Assembly: GCA_934621295.1 (NCBI GenBank)
Contig: CAKTVB010000001.1
Coordinates: 248,001-312,000, forward strand
Direction of reading: 5' to 3'
Length of the DNA: 64,000 nt
DNA from: an uncultured Collinsella sp.
Lineage (GTDB): Bacteria; Actinomycetota; Coriobacteriia; Coriobacteriales; Coriobacteriaceae
Both the position numbers and the translations under genes were made by a program. How positions within the stretch are numbered: position 1 is the first letter of the stretch; each line of letters starts with the position of its first letter. Shown here piece after piece: positions 8,892 to 16,317 of the stretch. The notes beneath the pieces are model-generated. The model made no database searches and was not told the DNA's origin. It worked only from the letters and a program-made list of their open reading frames with translations.

Positions 8892-9812
8892 ATGCCGATT
8901 CGAATTCCTGATGCTCTGCCCGCAACCGAGATTCTCGAGGGCGAGAACATCTTTGTCATGACGGAGTTTCGCGCTCTCCACCAGGATATTCGTCCTTTGC
9001 GCGTGCTGATTTTGAACCTCATGCCCACCAAGATCGCCACCGAGACGCAGCTTATGCGCAAGCTCTCCAATACGCCGTTGCAGATTCAGGTTGACCTGCT
9101 GCGCACCAAGAGCCACGAGGCAACGCATGTGTCGGCGGGACACCTGGAGACGTTCTACCGCACCTTCGAGGACATCGAAAACGAGCATTACGATGGCTTG
9201 ATTATTACCGGGGCCCCCGTTGAGCTCATGGAGTTTGAAGAGGTGGACTACTGGGATGAGCTGTGTCGCATCATGGACTGGTCGAGTACGCACGTGCATT
9301 CGACGCTGCATATCTGCTGGGGCGCGCAGGCGGGCCTGTATTACCACTACGGCATCCAGAAGTATCGCCTGCCCAAAAAGGCATCGGGCGTTTTCGAGCA
9401 TCGCTTGCTCAAGCCGAAAAGTCCGCTCGTGAGGGGCTTTGACGATCGCTTCTATGCAGTCCATTCGCGTAATACCGATGTAAGGATCGAAGACGTTGAA
9501 GCTGTGGACGACCTTGAGGTCGTTGCCGTGTCGGACGAGGTGGGCCTCTACATTGTAAAGTCGGTCGATAGCCGTCGCTTCTTTGTGTTTGGCCATCCCG
9601 AGTACGATACCGATACCCTCAAGCTCGAGTACGAGCGCGACGTCAAGCGTGGTATCGACCCCGAGGTCCCAGCGAACTACTTCCCGGATGACGATCCCAC
9701 CCGCGCTCCACTGAACATCTGGCGCTCCCAAGCCCAGCTCTTCTACACCAACTGGCTGAACTACTACGTCTACCAGACCACTCCTTACGATTTGGAAAAA
9801 GTCGGCGAGTAA
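8892..9812 (+). CDS. metAA: Homoserine O-acetyltransferase (MetA fold)
   Basis: First committed step of methionine synthesis, acylating L-homoserine. The 306-residue product has the MetA catalytic triad in place: C142 in HICWGAQAG, H235 and E237 in FGHPEYD. Residue 111 decides acyl-donor choice in this family. Here it is glutamate (TGAPVE), which goes with acetyl-CoA, while glycine at this site goes with succinyl-CoA as in E. coli. The product is therefore most likely O-acetylhomoserine. AAGGAG at 8876-8881 precedes the ATG by 10 bases, and a TACAAT box lies at 8832-8837. The gene sits near thrBC, lysC and asd, which supply or compete for homoserine. Confidence 0.93.
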   Translation: MPIRIPDALPATEILEGENIFVMTEFRALHQDIRPLRVLILNLMPTKIATETQLMRKLSNTPLQIQVDLLRTKSHEATHVSAGHLETFYRTFEDIENEHYDGLIITGAPVELMEFEEVDYWDELCRIMDWSSTHVHSTLHICWGAQAGLYYHYGIQKYRLPKKASGVFEHRLLKPKSPLVRGFDDRFYAVHSRNTDVRIEDVEAVDDLEVVAVSDEVGLYIVKSVDSRRFFVFGHPEYDTDTLKLEYERDVKRGIDPEVPANYFPDDDPTRAPLNIWRSQAQLFYTNWLNYYVYQTTPYDLEKVGE

Positions 9813-9841
9813 ACTTTCAAGCCCGGCGACCCTGCTCCGGC

Positions 9842-9965
9842 GTCCGCATGCGGCTTTCCCCGAAAACGTCCTCGACAAAAGAATCCCTCTGCTCTTGCTC
9901 CTTCGGAGCTAAGGGCAGAGGGATTCTTGTCTGCGGAATGTTTTCGGGGAAAGCCGTATGCGGAC
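9842..9965. repeat. Long imperfect palindrome, element 1 of an inverted pair
   Basis: Outer arms 9842-9861 and 9946-9965 (20 bases) pair with one wobble. The pairing continues with gaps through the ACAAAAGAATCCCTCTGC and GCAGAGGGATTCTTGT blocks to an inner GCTCC-TTC-GGAGC hairpin. It starts 30 bases after the metA stop. It is the inverted relative of 10510-10637; both are preceded by the same 16 bases (9818-9833 and 10455-10470). Confidence 0.85.
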
Positions 9966-10089
9966 TTGGTGAAGGTGCGCGTGGTCATGGTGGTCTCTCT
10001 TGTGCGTGGTTGCTGCCGTGGTCGCGGTATGATCTTGGGAGAAGTCGCGACGGAGCATTGTTGTTTAGGCCGCTCAGGTGCCTCGTCGG

Positions 10090-10098
10090 TGATATACT
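10090..10098 (+). promoter_or_regulatory. Extended -10 promoter pointing into the toxin-antitoxin-like segment
   Basis: TGATATACT matches the extended -10 form TGnTATAnT. Initiation would fall about 7 bases downstream, right at the start of the left 25-bp inverted repeat (10104). No gene is encoded on this strand here, which suggests a small RNA promoter. Confidence 0.45.
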
Positions 10099-10103
10099 CG
10101 TGT

Positions 10104-10128
10104 CTAAGTGCTACCATCGAGACAAGGG
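10104..10128. repeat. 25-bp inverted repeat, left copy
   Basis: Begins CTAAGTGCT and ends CATCGAGACAAGGG. It matches 10344-10368 in inverted orientation at 23 of 25 positions. The two copies enclose the 21-residue ORF. Confidence 0.75.
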
Positions 10129-10235
10129 CGGTTACCCGTTGCCGCGGGTGGCCGACTCGTTTACAACTTTTCAGGTTGGGGAGTGGCCGTTTCCGTTTCT
10201 CGGGGGCGGCTATTTCTTTCGGTGCCCGATATCCT
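10104..10235 (+). ncRNA. Candidate antisense RNA to the 21-residue ORF transcript
   Basis: This is an inferred transcript. It would start after the extended -10 at 10090-10098, contain GC-rich self-pairing stretches (GGCGGTTACCCGTTGCCGCGGG near 10127-10148 in two halves), and end in a weak stem followed by TATTTCTTT near 10211-10219. It would run toward the ORF at 10243-10308 on the other strand and overlap that mRNA's 3' part, the arrangement of many type I antitoxins. The 3' end is a guess. Confidence 0.3.
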
Positions 10236-10242
10236 TGCCGAT

Positions 10243-10308
10243 TCAGTAGCCGAGTTCGATAGCTGTGATTATGAGCACCAACAGTTCGATAATCAGGGTT
10301 ACGTCCAT
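10243..10308 (-). CDS. 21-residue hydrophobic peptide, candidate type I toxin
   Basis: The ATG at 10308-10306 is preceded by a perfect AGGAGGT-like site (GGAGGT, plus-strand 10315-10320 as ACCTCC) with 6-base spacing. The product begins MDVTLIIELLVLIITAIE and ends LGY: one unbroken hydrophobic stretch, long enough to cross a membrane, with acidic residues at 2, 8 and 18. Tiny single-span peptides with very strong ribosome sites and long structured 3' regions are typical of type I toxins such as Fst, TxpA and Ldr. I cannot assign it to a named family. It sits between two inverted repeats and two larger palindromes. A chance ORF remains possible, but the strong Shine-Dalgarno argues against it. 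Confidence 0.5.
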   Translation of the reverse strand: MDVTLIIELLVLIITAIELGY

Positions 10309-10343
10309 GGTTGGACCTCCGTTCTATCGTTGAGCCGGCGCGG

Positions 10344-10368
10344 CCCTTGTCTCGATGAGAGCACTTAG
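10344..10368. repeat. 25-bp inverted repeat, right copy
   Basis: Inverted partner of 10104-10128. It lies upstream of the 21-residue ORF on the reverse strand, within its likely 5' untranslated region. Confidence 0.75.
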
Positions 10369-10509
10369 GTCGTTGCGCCTTTCAGCACGAGCTAACGGAA
10401 CGGGCCGTCCGACCATATACATGAGAGCCCGAATGCACCCTTCGAGCAGGTCCCCAAGCCCGGCGACCCTCCAAAGCGTGCCCCTGCAGGCGCGACTACG
10501 TTACCCTGG

Positions 10510-10637
10510 CGTCCCCGCACGGCCTGCCCCTGAAAACATTCCGCAGACAAGAATCCCCCTGCTCATAGCTCCGAAGGAGCATGAGCAGGGGGATTCATTT
10601 GTCGAGGACGTTTTCAGGGGCAGGCCGTGCGGGGACG
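10510..10637. repeat. Long palindrome, element 2 of an inverted pair
   Basis: The outer 28 bases (10510-10537) pair perfectly with 10610-10637. Inner blocks repeat those of the element at 9842-9965 in reverse-complement order. The outer arm sequence differs clearly from element 1 yet remains self-complementary. It lies 21 bases past the thrB stop on that gene's transcript, where it could end or stabilise the message. Confidence 0.85.
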
Positions 10638-10657
10638 CCCGCAACAAGGACGCGCGC

Positions 10658-11539
10658 CTACAGATACTCGATTTGTGCGCCATCCGTGTCGCACGTCAAA
10701 ATATGCGTCTCGCACTCAGGGAAGCGCTCACGCAGACGGACTTGCAGGAACTTGGCCACGATGGTGTCGTCGGTCACGGCCATAAGGGTCGAGCCGGAAC
10801 CCGAGATCCACATGGTCTTGGCGCCGCCCGTCAGGCAGGTCTCGCGAATGGCGTCGTAATCGGGGATGAGCGCACGGCGGTAGGGCTCCTGCAGACGATC
10901 GTCGTTGGAAGCGGCGATCAGGTCGAGGTCGCCCATCTCCAGGCCGCGCGTGAGGCCGGCGATGCGTCCCATCTGCCAAACGGCGGTGGACAGCGGTACC
11001 TCTTGCGGGACGACCTTGCGCGCGTCGCTCGTGTGCACCTCGTACGGCGGGATGATGGTGATGAAGCGCAGACGCTTGCTCACCTCGTAGCGCAGGCAGC
11101 GGGGAAGCTCGCCTTCCGGCGTGAAGGAGCAGACGGCGGCACCCAAAATGGCGGGCGCCACGTTGTCGGGATGTCCCTCCACGGCGGTGGCGATGGCTAC
11201 GAGTTCCTCGCGGGTGACGGTGTGGCCGGTGAGCGCCGCGGCGCCCATGATGCCGGCGACCACGCAGGTGGAGCTCGAACCCAGGCCGCGGGCGACGGGC
11301 ACCTCGGTGGAGATGTCGATGGAGACGGGGAAGGTCTCCTCGCCCCACTCGGCAAGGGCGTTCACGAAGCTCTCGTAGACAAGGTTGTCTTCGTTTTGGA
11401 ATTGCTCGGGGCAACCCGTGATGGTGAGGGTCTCGGCATGATCGAACGTGAAGTGCGAGTACAGCGAGACGGCCATGCCCAGGGTATCGTAGCCGATGCC
11501 TAGGTTTGCGCTGGTGGCGGGTACCGTGATGCGGATCAT
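10658..11539 (-). CDS. thrB: Homoserine kinase
   Basis: Phosphorylates L-homoserine to O-phosphohomoserine, the substrate of ThrC encoded just upstream. The 293-residue product is a GHMP-family kinase: N-terminal VPATSANLGIGYDTLG, the ATP-binding loop PVARGLGSSST (residues 81-91), and the C-terminal GHMP motif ISGSGSTLMAV. Length is normal for bacterial ThrB. The gene begins 6 bases after the thrC stop on the same strand, so thrC-thrB form an operon transcribed away from lysC. Downstream on this transcript lies the large palindrome 10510-10637. Confidence 0.95.
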   Translation of the reverse strand: MIRITVPATSANLGIGYDTLGMAVSLYSHFTFDHAETLTITGCPEQFQNEDNLVYESFVNALAEWGEETFPVSIDISTEVPVARGLGSSSTCVVAGIMGAAALTGHTVTREELVAIATAVEGHPDNVAPAILGAAVCSFTPEGELPRCLRYEVSKRLRFITIIPPYEVHTSDARKVVPQEVPLSTAVWQMGRIAGLTRGLEMGDLDLIAASNDDRLQEPYRRALIPDYDAIRETCLTGGAKTMWISGSGSTLMAVTDDTIVAKFLQVRLRERFPECETHILTCDTDGAQIEYL

Positions 11540-11545
11540 GGGGTT

Positions 11546-13060
11546 TTAAGCCTCCTCGGCGATGCGATTGGCGGCCTGCTCCACATAGGAGCCCATGTCG
11601 GCCACATCGACCACGTCTTCAAAACGAACAGGCTTGGTCTTAAGCTCGGCGAGCTGCACGGGTGCGGTGGTGCCGGTATGCTTGGCGAGCACCTCCATGC
11701 AGGCAAAATCGTCGGGCGGGCAGAAGAGGCCCAGCGCCTCGGCCACGGCTTTGGGGAACTTGTAAGGGCTTGCGGTGGAAAGCAGTACGCGGCAGGCGGT
11801 GCCCTCGACGGCAGCGGTCTGCTCCATCACGTGATAGCCGCAGGCGGTGTGCGGGTCGATCACGTAGCCGTTCTCGTCCCAGCAGCGACGAATGGCGGCT
11901 GCCACCTGGTCTTCGTCGGCCCAGCCGCCGTCAAAGACGGTGCGGATGCGCTCGAGAAGCTCGGTGGGAATCTGGTAGTTGCCCTCGTCGGTAAGCTTGG
12001 ACATGAGGTCTGCTACGAGCTCGCAGTCTCCCTCTGCCAGGTAGTACAGCATGCGCTCCAGGTTCGAGGAAACCAGGATGTCCATCGAAGGAGAAGTGGT
12101 GGTGTAGAAGGGGCGCTCGCGGTCATAGGTGCCGGTGGCCAGGAAGTCGGTCAGCACGTTGTTCTTGTCGGAGGCTACGAGAAGCTTGGCTACAGGCAGG
12201 CCCATGCGCTTGGCGTAATAGCCGGCCAGGATGTCGCCAAAGTTGCCGGTGGGCACGCAGAACTCAACGGCGTCGCCCACCTGGATGGCGCCTGCGCGCA
12301 GCAGCTGTGCATAAGCAGCAAAGTAGTAAACGACCTGCGGGACCAGACGGCCCACGTTGATGGAGTTCGCGGAGGAAAGAATCGTGCCGCCAGCGGCTAG
12401 GCGCTCACCCAGCTCCTTGTTTGCAAAGATTTGCTTGACGGCGGTCTGCGCGTCGTCAAAATTGCCGCGCACGGCGCAGACGGCGACGTTGGCACCCTCC
12501 TGCGTGGACATCTGCAGATTCTGGACGTGGCTCACCTTGCCCTCGGGATAGAAGACGGTGATGCCGCAGCCCGGAGCATCGGCAAATCCCGCGAGGGCTG
12601 CCTTGCCCGTGTCGCCCGAGGTGGCGGTGACGATCATGATGCGCTCGCCTTCGGCGCCCGCGGTGCGGGCCATGAGGCGAGGGAGCATCTGCAGGGCAAC
12701 ATCCTTGAATGCGCTCGTGGGGCCGCCAAAGAGCTCCATAACATAGGTGGGGGTGCCATCTGCGTTGGGTGCTTGGGAAAGGGGCATGAGCGGCGTCACT
12801 TCACTCGAAGCGAAGGTGCCGGTGTAGGCCTCGTCCACACATGCGGCGATCTCGTCTGCGGAGTAATCGGGTAGAAGAGCGCCCATGACCTCACGGGCAA
12901 GCGTGGGGTAATCCTTGTCTGCCAGCGTGGAGATGTCGATGGTGGTGCCACCCAGGTCGTCGGACACAAACAGGCCGCCGTCCGGGGCGATGCCGCGGCG
13001 GATGGCCTCCTTGCTCGTAAAGGTTGGGGAAGCGGAACGTGTGCTATGGTAAAAACCCAT
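11546..13060 (-). CDS. thrC: Threonine synthase
   Basis: Converts O-phosphohomoserine to L-threonine with pyridoxal phosphate. The product has 504 residues, matching the long ThrC class (E. coli/yeast type). It starts GFYHSTR, has the Schiff-base lysine K119 in FGGPTSAFKD, and shows the phosphate-binding glycine loop in TATSGDTGKAAL. The FCVPTGNFGDILAGY block is characteristic. First gene of the thrC-thrB operon, divergent from lysC across a 232-base intergenic region. No leader peptide rich in Thr/Ile codons and no T-box was seen in that gap. Confidence 0.95.
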   Translation of the reverse strand: MGFYHSTRSASPTFTSKEAIRRGIAPDGGLFVSDDLGGTTIDISTLADKDYPTLAREVMGALLPDYSADEIAACVDEAYTGTFASSEVTPLMPLSQAPNADGTPTYVMELFGGPTSAFKDVALQMLPRLMARTAGAEGERIMIVTATSGDTGKAALAGFADAPGCGITVFYPEGKVSHVQNLQMSTQEGANVAVCAVRGNFDDAQTAVKQIFANKELGERLAAGGTILSSANSINVGRLVPQVVYYFAAYAQLLRAGAIQVGDAVEFCVPTGNFGDILAGYYAKRMGLPVAKLLVASDKNNVLTDFLATGTYDRERPFYTTTSPSMDILVSSNLERMLYYLAEGDCELVADLMSKLTDEGNYQIPTELLERIRTVFDGGWADEDQVAAAIRRCWDENGYVIDPHTACGYHVMEQTAAVEGTACRVLLSTASPYKFPKAVAEALGLFCPPDDFACMEVLAKHTGTTAPVQLAELKTKPVRFEDVVDVADMGSYVEQAANRIAEEA

Positions 13061-13292
13061 GTCGTCGACTCCTTGAAAGCCCAGGGCGTAACGTGTGCGC
13101 TCATGGTATCAGAAGCTTTTGGGCACATGGAGCCGCGGACCTCGGAGAACAGGCGCAGCACACAGGCCGTTTTTCTTTTGGAAACAATAGAGATACCCGC
13201 GACAACGTTCCAGGGTGTTTAGTAGACTTGCACCTACGATTATGGGCGCATCATCATTCGGTGCGTTCCTATCAGAAGGGTTTTAAGTTCGT

Positions 13293-14681
13293 ATGATCAA
13301 GATCGCTAAGTTTGGCGGCTCTTCAGTCGCAGATGCCGAGCACTTCAAGAAAATCAAAGCTATCGTCGACGCCGATCCGGCGCGCCGCTTTGTGGTGGTT
13401 TCCGCCTGCGGTCGTCGCTTCAAGGGCGATACCAAGGTGACCGACCTACTCTACCTGGTGAGCGCGCACGTCAAGTACCACGTATCTTGCGAGGACCTGC
13501 TCAAGGACATCGGTCAGCGCTACTTTGATATTGCCGATGAGCTTGAGCTCGCCTATCCCATTCGCGAGGAGTTCGCGGCATTTGCCGAGCGCGCCAGCTC
13601 GGGCGGCTATTCCACCGAGGAGCTCGTGAGCCGCGGCGAGTACTTTACCGCTCGCCTTATGGCCGAGTACCTGGGTCTGCCGTTCTTGGACGCCTCGAAG
13701 GCCATCGCCTTCCATCATGACGGCACGCTCAGCATGAAGCGCACTGCCGAGCTGGTGGACGAGTACAGCCAGCAGGCAGGCTTCGTCATGCCCGGCTTCT
13801 ATGGTGCTACGCGCGAGGGCCAGATCAAGCTGCTCGACCGTGGCGGCGGAGACATCTCTGGCTCGATTCTCGCCAAGTGCTTGGGTGCCGACCTGTACGA
13901 GAACTGGACCGACGTGTCCGGCTTCTTCTCGGCCGACCCGCGCATTGTTCCCGAGGCGCAGCCTATCGCGCGTGTCACCTACGAGGAGCTGCGCGAGCTT
14001 TCCTACATGGGCGCGAGCGTCCTGCACGAGGAGGCCGTGTTCCCGGTGCGCGAGGCAGGCATCCCGCTCGTCATCAAGAACACCAACGCGCCGCAAGATC
14101 CCGGCACCATCATCAGCGAGACGGCGGACGAGGGCGCAGCCGAGCCCCTCATCACCGGCGTGACCGGCAAGCGCGGCTTTGTTGCCATCAACGTTGCGCG
14201 CGACCGCGCCAAGCCGCGCATCGGTTTTATGCGCCGCGCCCTTTCCGTCTTCGAGCGCTATAACGTCTCGGTTGAGCATATGCCCACCGGTGTCGACCGT
14301 TTTGGCGCCGTTGTGCAGAAGTCCGACGTAAGCGATTCGCTCTATTCGCTCGTGGGCGATATCCAAAAGGAAGTGGAGCCGCTCGAGATTGAGGTTGTCG
14401 AGGGCCTGGCGCTCATCGCCACCGTTGGCCGCAACCTGCGTGGACGCGCCGGTATCTCCGGCCATCTCTTTGGCATGCTCGGCCAGGCAGGTGTGAGCGT
14501 TCGCATGATCTCGCAGAGCTGCGACGAGATCAACATCATCATCGGCGTGGAAGAGAAAGACTTCGACCTGGCGATTCGCACCATCTATCGTGCGTTCTCC
14601 GACGAGAACGGCATCGTCAAGGTTGCCGATTTGGACGAGCCCTCGGCTATCGACCTGGGTTTGGCATCGCTTACTAAGTAG
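13293..14681 (+). CDS. lysC: Aspartate kinase
   Basis: Phosphorylates L-aspartate, the entry to the lysine, threonine and methionine pathways. The 462-residue protein begins with the KFGGSSVAD substrate motif (residues 6-14). The catalytic core includes GRGGGDISGS-like residues around GGGDISGSILA. Two C-terminal ACT-type regions (about 300-450) include VRMISQSCDEINI and suggest feedback control by an end product; which amino acid cannot be told. It is monofunctional with no homoserine dehydrogenase fused. It lies upstream of asd, the next enzyme in the pathway, but 171 bases and a hairpin separate them. Confidence 0.95.
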   Translation: MIKIAKFGGSSVADAEHFKKIKAIVDADPARRFVVVSACGRRFKGDTKVTDLLYLVSAHVKYHVSCEDLLKDIGQRYFDIADELELAYPIREEFAAFAERASSGGYSTEELVSRGEYFTARLMAEYLGLPFLDASKAIAFHHDGTLSMKRTAELVDEYSQQAGFVMPGFYGATREGQIKLLDRGGGDISGSILAKCLGADLYENWTDVSGFFSADPRIVPEAQPIARVTYEELRELSYMGASVLHEEAVFPVREAGIPLVIKNTNAPQDPGTIISETADEGAAEPLITGVTGKRGFVAINVARDRAKPRIGFMRRALSVFERYNVSVEHMPTGVDRFGAVVQKSDVSDSLYSLVGDIQKEVEPLEIEVVEGLALIATVGRNLRGRAGISGHLFGMLGQAGVSVRMISQSCDEINIIIGVEEKDFDLAIRTIYRAFSDENGIVKVADLDEPSAIDLGLASLTK

Positions 14682-14752
14682 CTATTGCCTCGACTTTTAG
14701 GGGAATCCTATTCATCCTATTGGTTGCGGGTTTCGTTTCGATTTCATTTCGA

Positions 14753-14777
14753 CGGAGTGGGCTTTGAGTTCACTCCG
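14753..14777 (+). terminator. Weak hairpin between lysC and asd
   Basis: CGGAGTG and CACTCCG pair around an 11-base loop, followed by TTCTTGT. The stem is short (7 bp). A TATAAA box overlaps just downstream at 14784-14789 and may serve asd. Confidence 0.4.
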
Positions 14778-14852
14778 TTCTTGTATAAAAGGAAGACAAT
14801 CATTTGGCCTGCGTAGGTTGCAGGTGAAGAGCATGACCTAAAAGGGGGAAGC

Positions 14853-15881
14853 ATGAAACAGTACACGGTGGCTATTTTGGGCGCGACGGGAGCCGTGGGC
14901 ACCCAGATGCTCCAGTGTCTTGACGAGCAGGATTTCCCCGTGGGCAAGCTCAAGCTGCTGGCGAGCGCTCGCTCTGCCGGCAAGACTGTCGAGTTCCGCG
15001 GCGAGCAGGTGGTAATCGAGGAAGCTTGTCCCGAGGCATTTGAGGGCTGCGACATCGTGCTCGGCGCCGTTGAGGACGATCTTGCCAAGGAGCTTTTGCC
15101 CGAGGCCGTGAAGCGCGGTGCCGTGGTCGTGGACAACTCCCATGCGTTCCGCCTCGATCCCGATGTGCCTCTGGTAGTGCCCGAGATCAACGCCGAGGAT
15201 ATCAAGTGGCATAAGGGCCTTATCGCCAACCCCAACTGTGCAACCATCATCGGCTTGGTGCCCACCTGGCCGCTCCATAAGCTCGCGGGCGTCAAGCGCA
15301 TGGTTGTGAGCACGTACCAGGCGGCCTCGGGCGCTGGCGTTCCGGGTATGCGCGAGCTTGAGGAGCAGCTTGCCGCCCTGGGCCGTGGCGAGCAGCTTCC
15401 CAATCCGCGCGCCTTCGCGGCACAGCTTGCCAACAACCTCATTCCGCAGATTGGCGGCGTGAAGGAGGAGGGCTTCACTTCCGAGGAAATGAAGCTTCAA
15501 AACGAGGGTCGCAAGATCATGCACCTGCCCGAGCTGCGCGTGAACTGCACCTGCGTGCGTGTGCCCGTGCTGCGTTCCCACTCCGAGAGCATCACGCTCG
15601 AGTTTGAGCGCGACATCACGGTCGATGAGGCTCGTGAGGCCCTTGCCGCTGCTCCTGGCGTCAAGCTGGTGGACGACATGGATGCCGCTGATGCTCAGGA
15701 TCGCTATCCCATGCCGCTGTTCACGAGCGATCAGGATCTGATTTGGGCCGGTCGCGTCCGTCGTGACATTTCCAACCCCGAGGCTGCGCGCGGCATCACC
15801 TTCTGGTGCTGTGGCGACCAGATTCGCAAGGGCGCTGCCACCAATGCCGTCCAGATTGCAAAGCTCCTCACGGAAGAGTAA
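14853..15881 (+). CDS. asd: Aspartate-semialdehyde dehydrogenase
   Basis: Reduces aspartyl phosphate to aspartate semialdehyde with NADPH, the step after LysC. The 342-residue product has the N-terminal ILGATGAVGTQML nucleotide loop, the catalytic cysteine C129 in ANPNCATI, and the ASGAGVPGM region. Histidine in the LRSHSESI block is the probable acid/base residue. AAAGGGGGAAGC precedes the ATG. With lysC, thrBC and metAA it completes a local aspartate-family cluster; homoserine dehydrogenase is not in the window. A strong terminator follows at 15921-15963. Confidence 0.95.
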   Translation: MKQYTVAILGATGAVGTQMLQCLDEQDFPVGKLKLLASARSAGKTVEFRGEQVVIEEACPEAFEGCDIVLGAVEDDLAKELLPEAVKRGAVVVDNSHAFRLDPDVPLVVPEINAEDIKWHKGLIANPNCATIIGLVPTWPLHKLAGVKRMVVSTYQAASGAGVPGMRELEEQLAALGRGEQLPNPRAFAAQLANNLIPQIGGVKEEGFTSEEMKLQNEGRKIMHLPELRVNCTCVRVPVLRSHSESITLEFERDITVDEAREALAAAPGVKLVDDMDAADAQDRYPMPLFTSDQDLIWAGRVRRDISNPEAARGITFWCCGDQIRKGAATNAVQIAKLLTEE

Positions 15882-15920
15882 GACACGAACTTTCGGCATA
15901 CGCGATATCACTGTGCGCAA

Positions 15921-15963
15921 AAGGCGCCTCAGTCGGGCACGTGCCCAGCCGAAGCGCCTTTTT
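15921..15963 (+). terminator. Rho-independent terminator after asd
   Basis: AAGGCGC (15921-15927) pairs with GCGCCTT (15954-15960) around an inner GGGCACGTGCCC palindrome and is followed by TTTTT. The remaining gap, 15964-16317, carries the operator and promoter of the next gene and nothing else I can name. Confidence 0.8.
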
Positions 15964-16190
15964 GGTGGATGGCGGGGGGTCCCTGGAGAGTTTGTTCGCG
16001 CTCCTCTCGTCGATCGTGCATGGAGACGAGTCGCTTCCGTCATGCGTCTTACCGGACAGATTGCGAGCAACGGGCGACGGGCGCAGGCATGGGGGAAGGA
16101 AAGTGTGTGTGCCTGGTCTCGCGCACCCGCCACCGTGCTCGATATCTGTTGTACCGCAGTGGAGACAGTTCTTGCGCGCGGTTGCCGATG

Positions 16191-16207
16191 CTTAGGTTCG
16201 TCTAAGG
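16191..16207 (+). promoter_or_regulatory. Distal response-regulator site (CTTAG-type direct repeat)
   Basis: CTTAGGTTCGTCTAAGG carries two half-sites with the same GTTCG spacer as the proximal site at 16245-16262. The two sites are 54 bases apart, about five helical turns. Confidence 0.45.
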
Positions 16208-16244
16208 TCTATCCTGCAAAAATGCCTGCTTGTACAGGGTGGCT

Positions 16245-16262
16245 GTTAAGGTTCGATTAAGG
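16245..16262 (+). promoter_or_regulatory. Proximal response-regulator operator overlapping the -35 region
   Basis: GTTAAGGTTCGATTAAGG is a direct repeat of TTAAG with 11-base periodicity, the geometry recognised by OmpR-class regulators (for example the CiaR form NTTAAG-N5-WTTAAG). It covers the position expected for a -35 box relative to TATTAT at 16278-16283, which suggests positive autoregulation by the regulator encoded next. Confidence 0.55.
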
Positions 16263-16277
16263 CTTTGCCCTCTGCGT

Positions 16278-16283
16278 TATTAT
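16278..16283 (+). promoter_or_regulatory. -10 box of the two-component operon
   Basis: TATTAT, 35 bases before the response-regulator ATG. No consensus -35 is present at 17-base spacing. That place is taken by the TTAAG direct repeat, as in activator-dependent promoters. Confidence 0.5.
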
Positions 16284-16317
16284 CAAAGCCACCGAACAGC
16301 AACAACGAAAGGCGAGG

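Noticed and set aside
9848..10368. Forward ORFs of 86-133 codons in the metA-thrB gap
   Set aside because: They run through both arms of a palindrome and through the toxin-like unit in the wrong strand, with cysteine/arginine-rich sequence and no ribosome sites.
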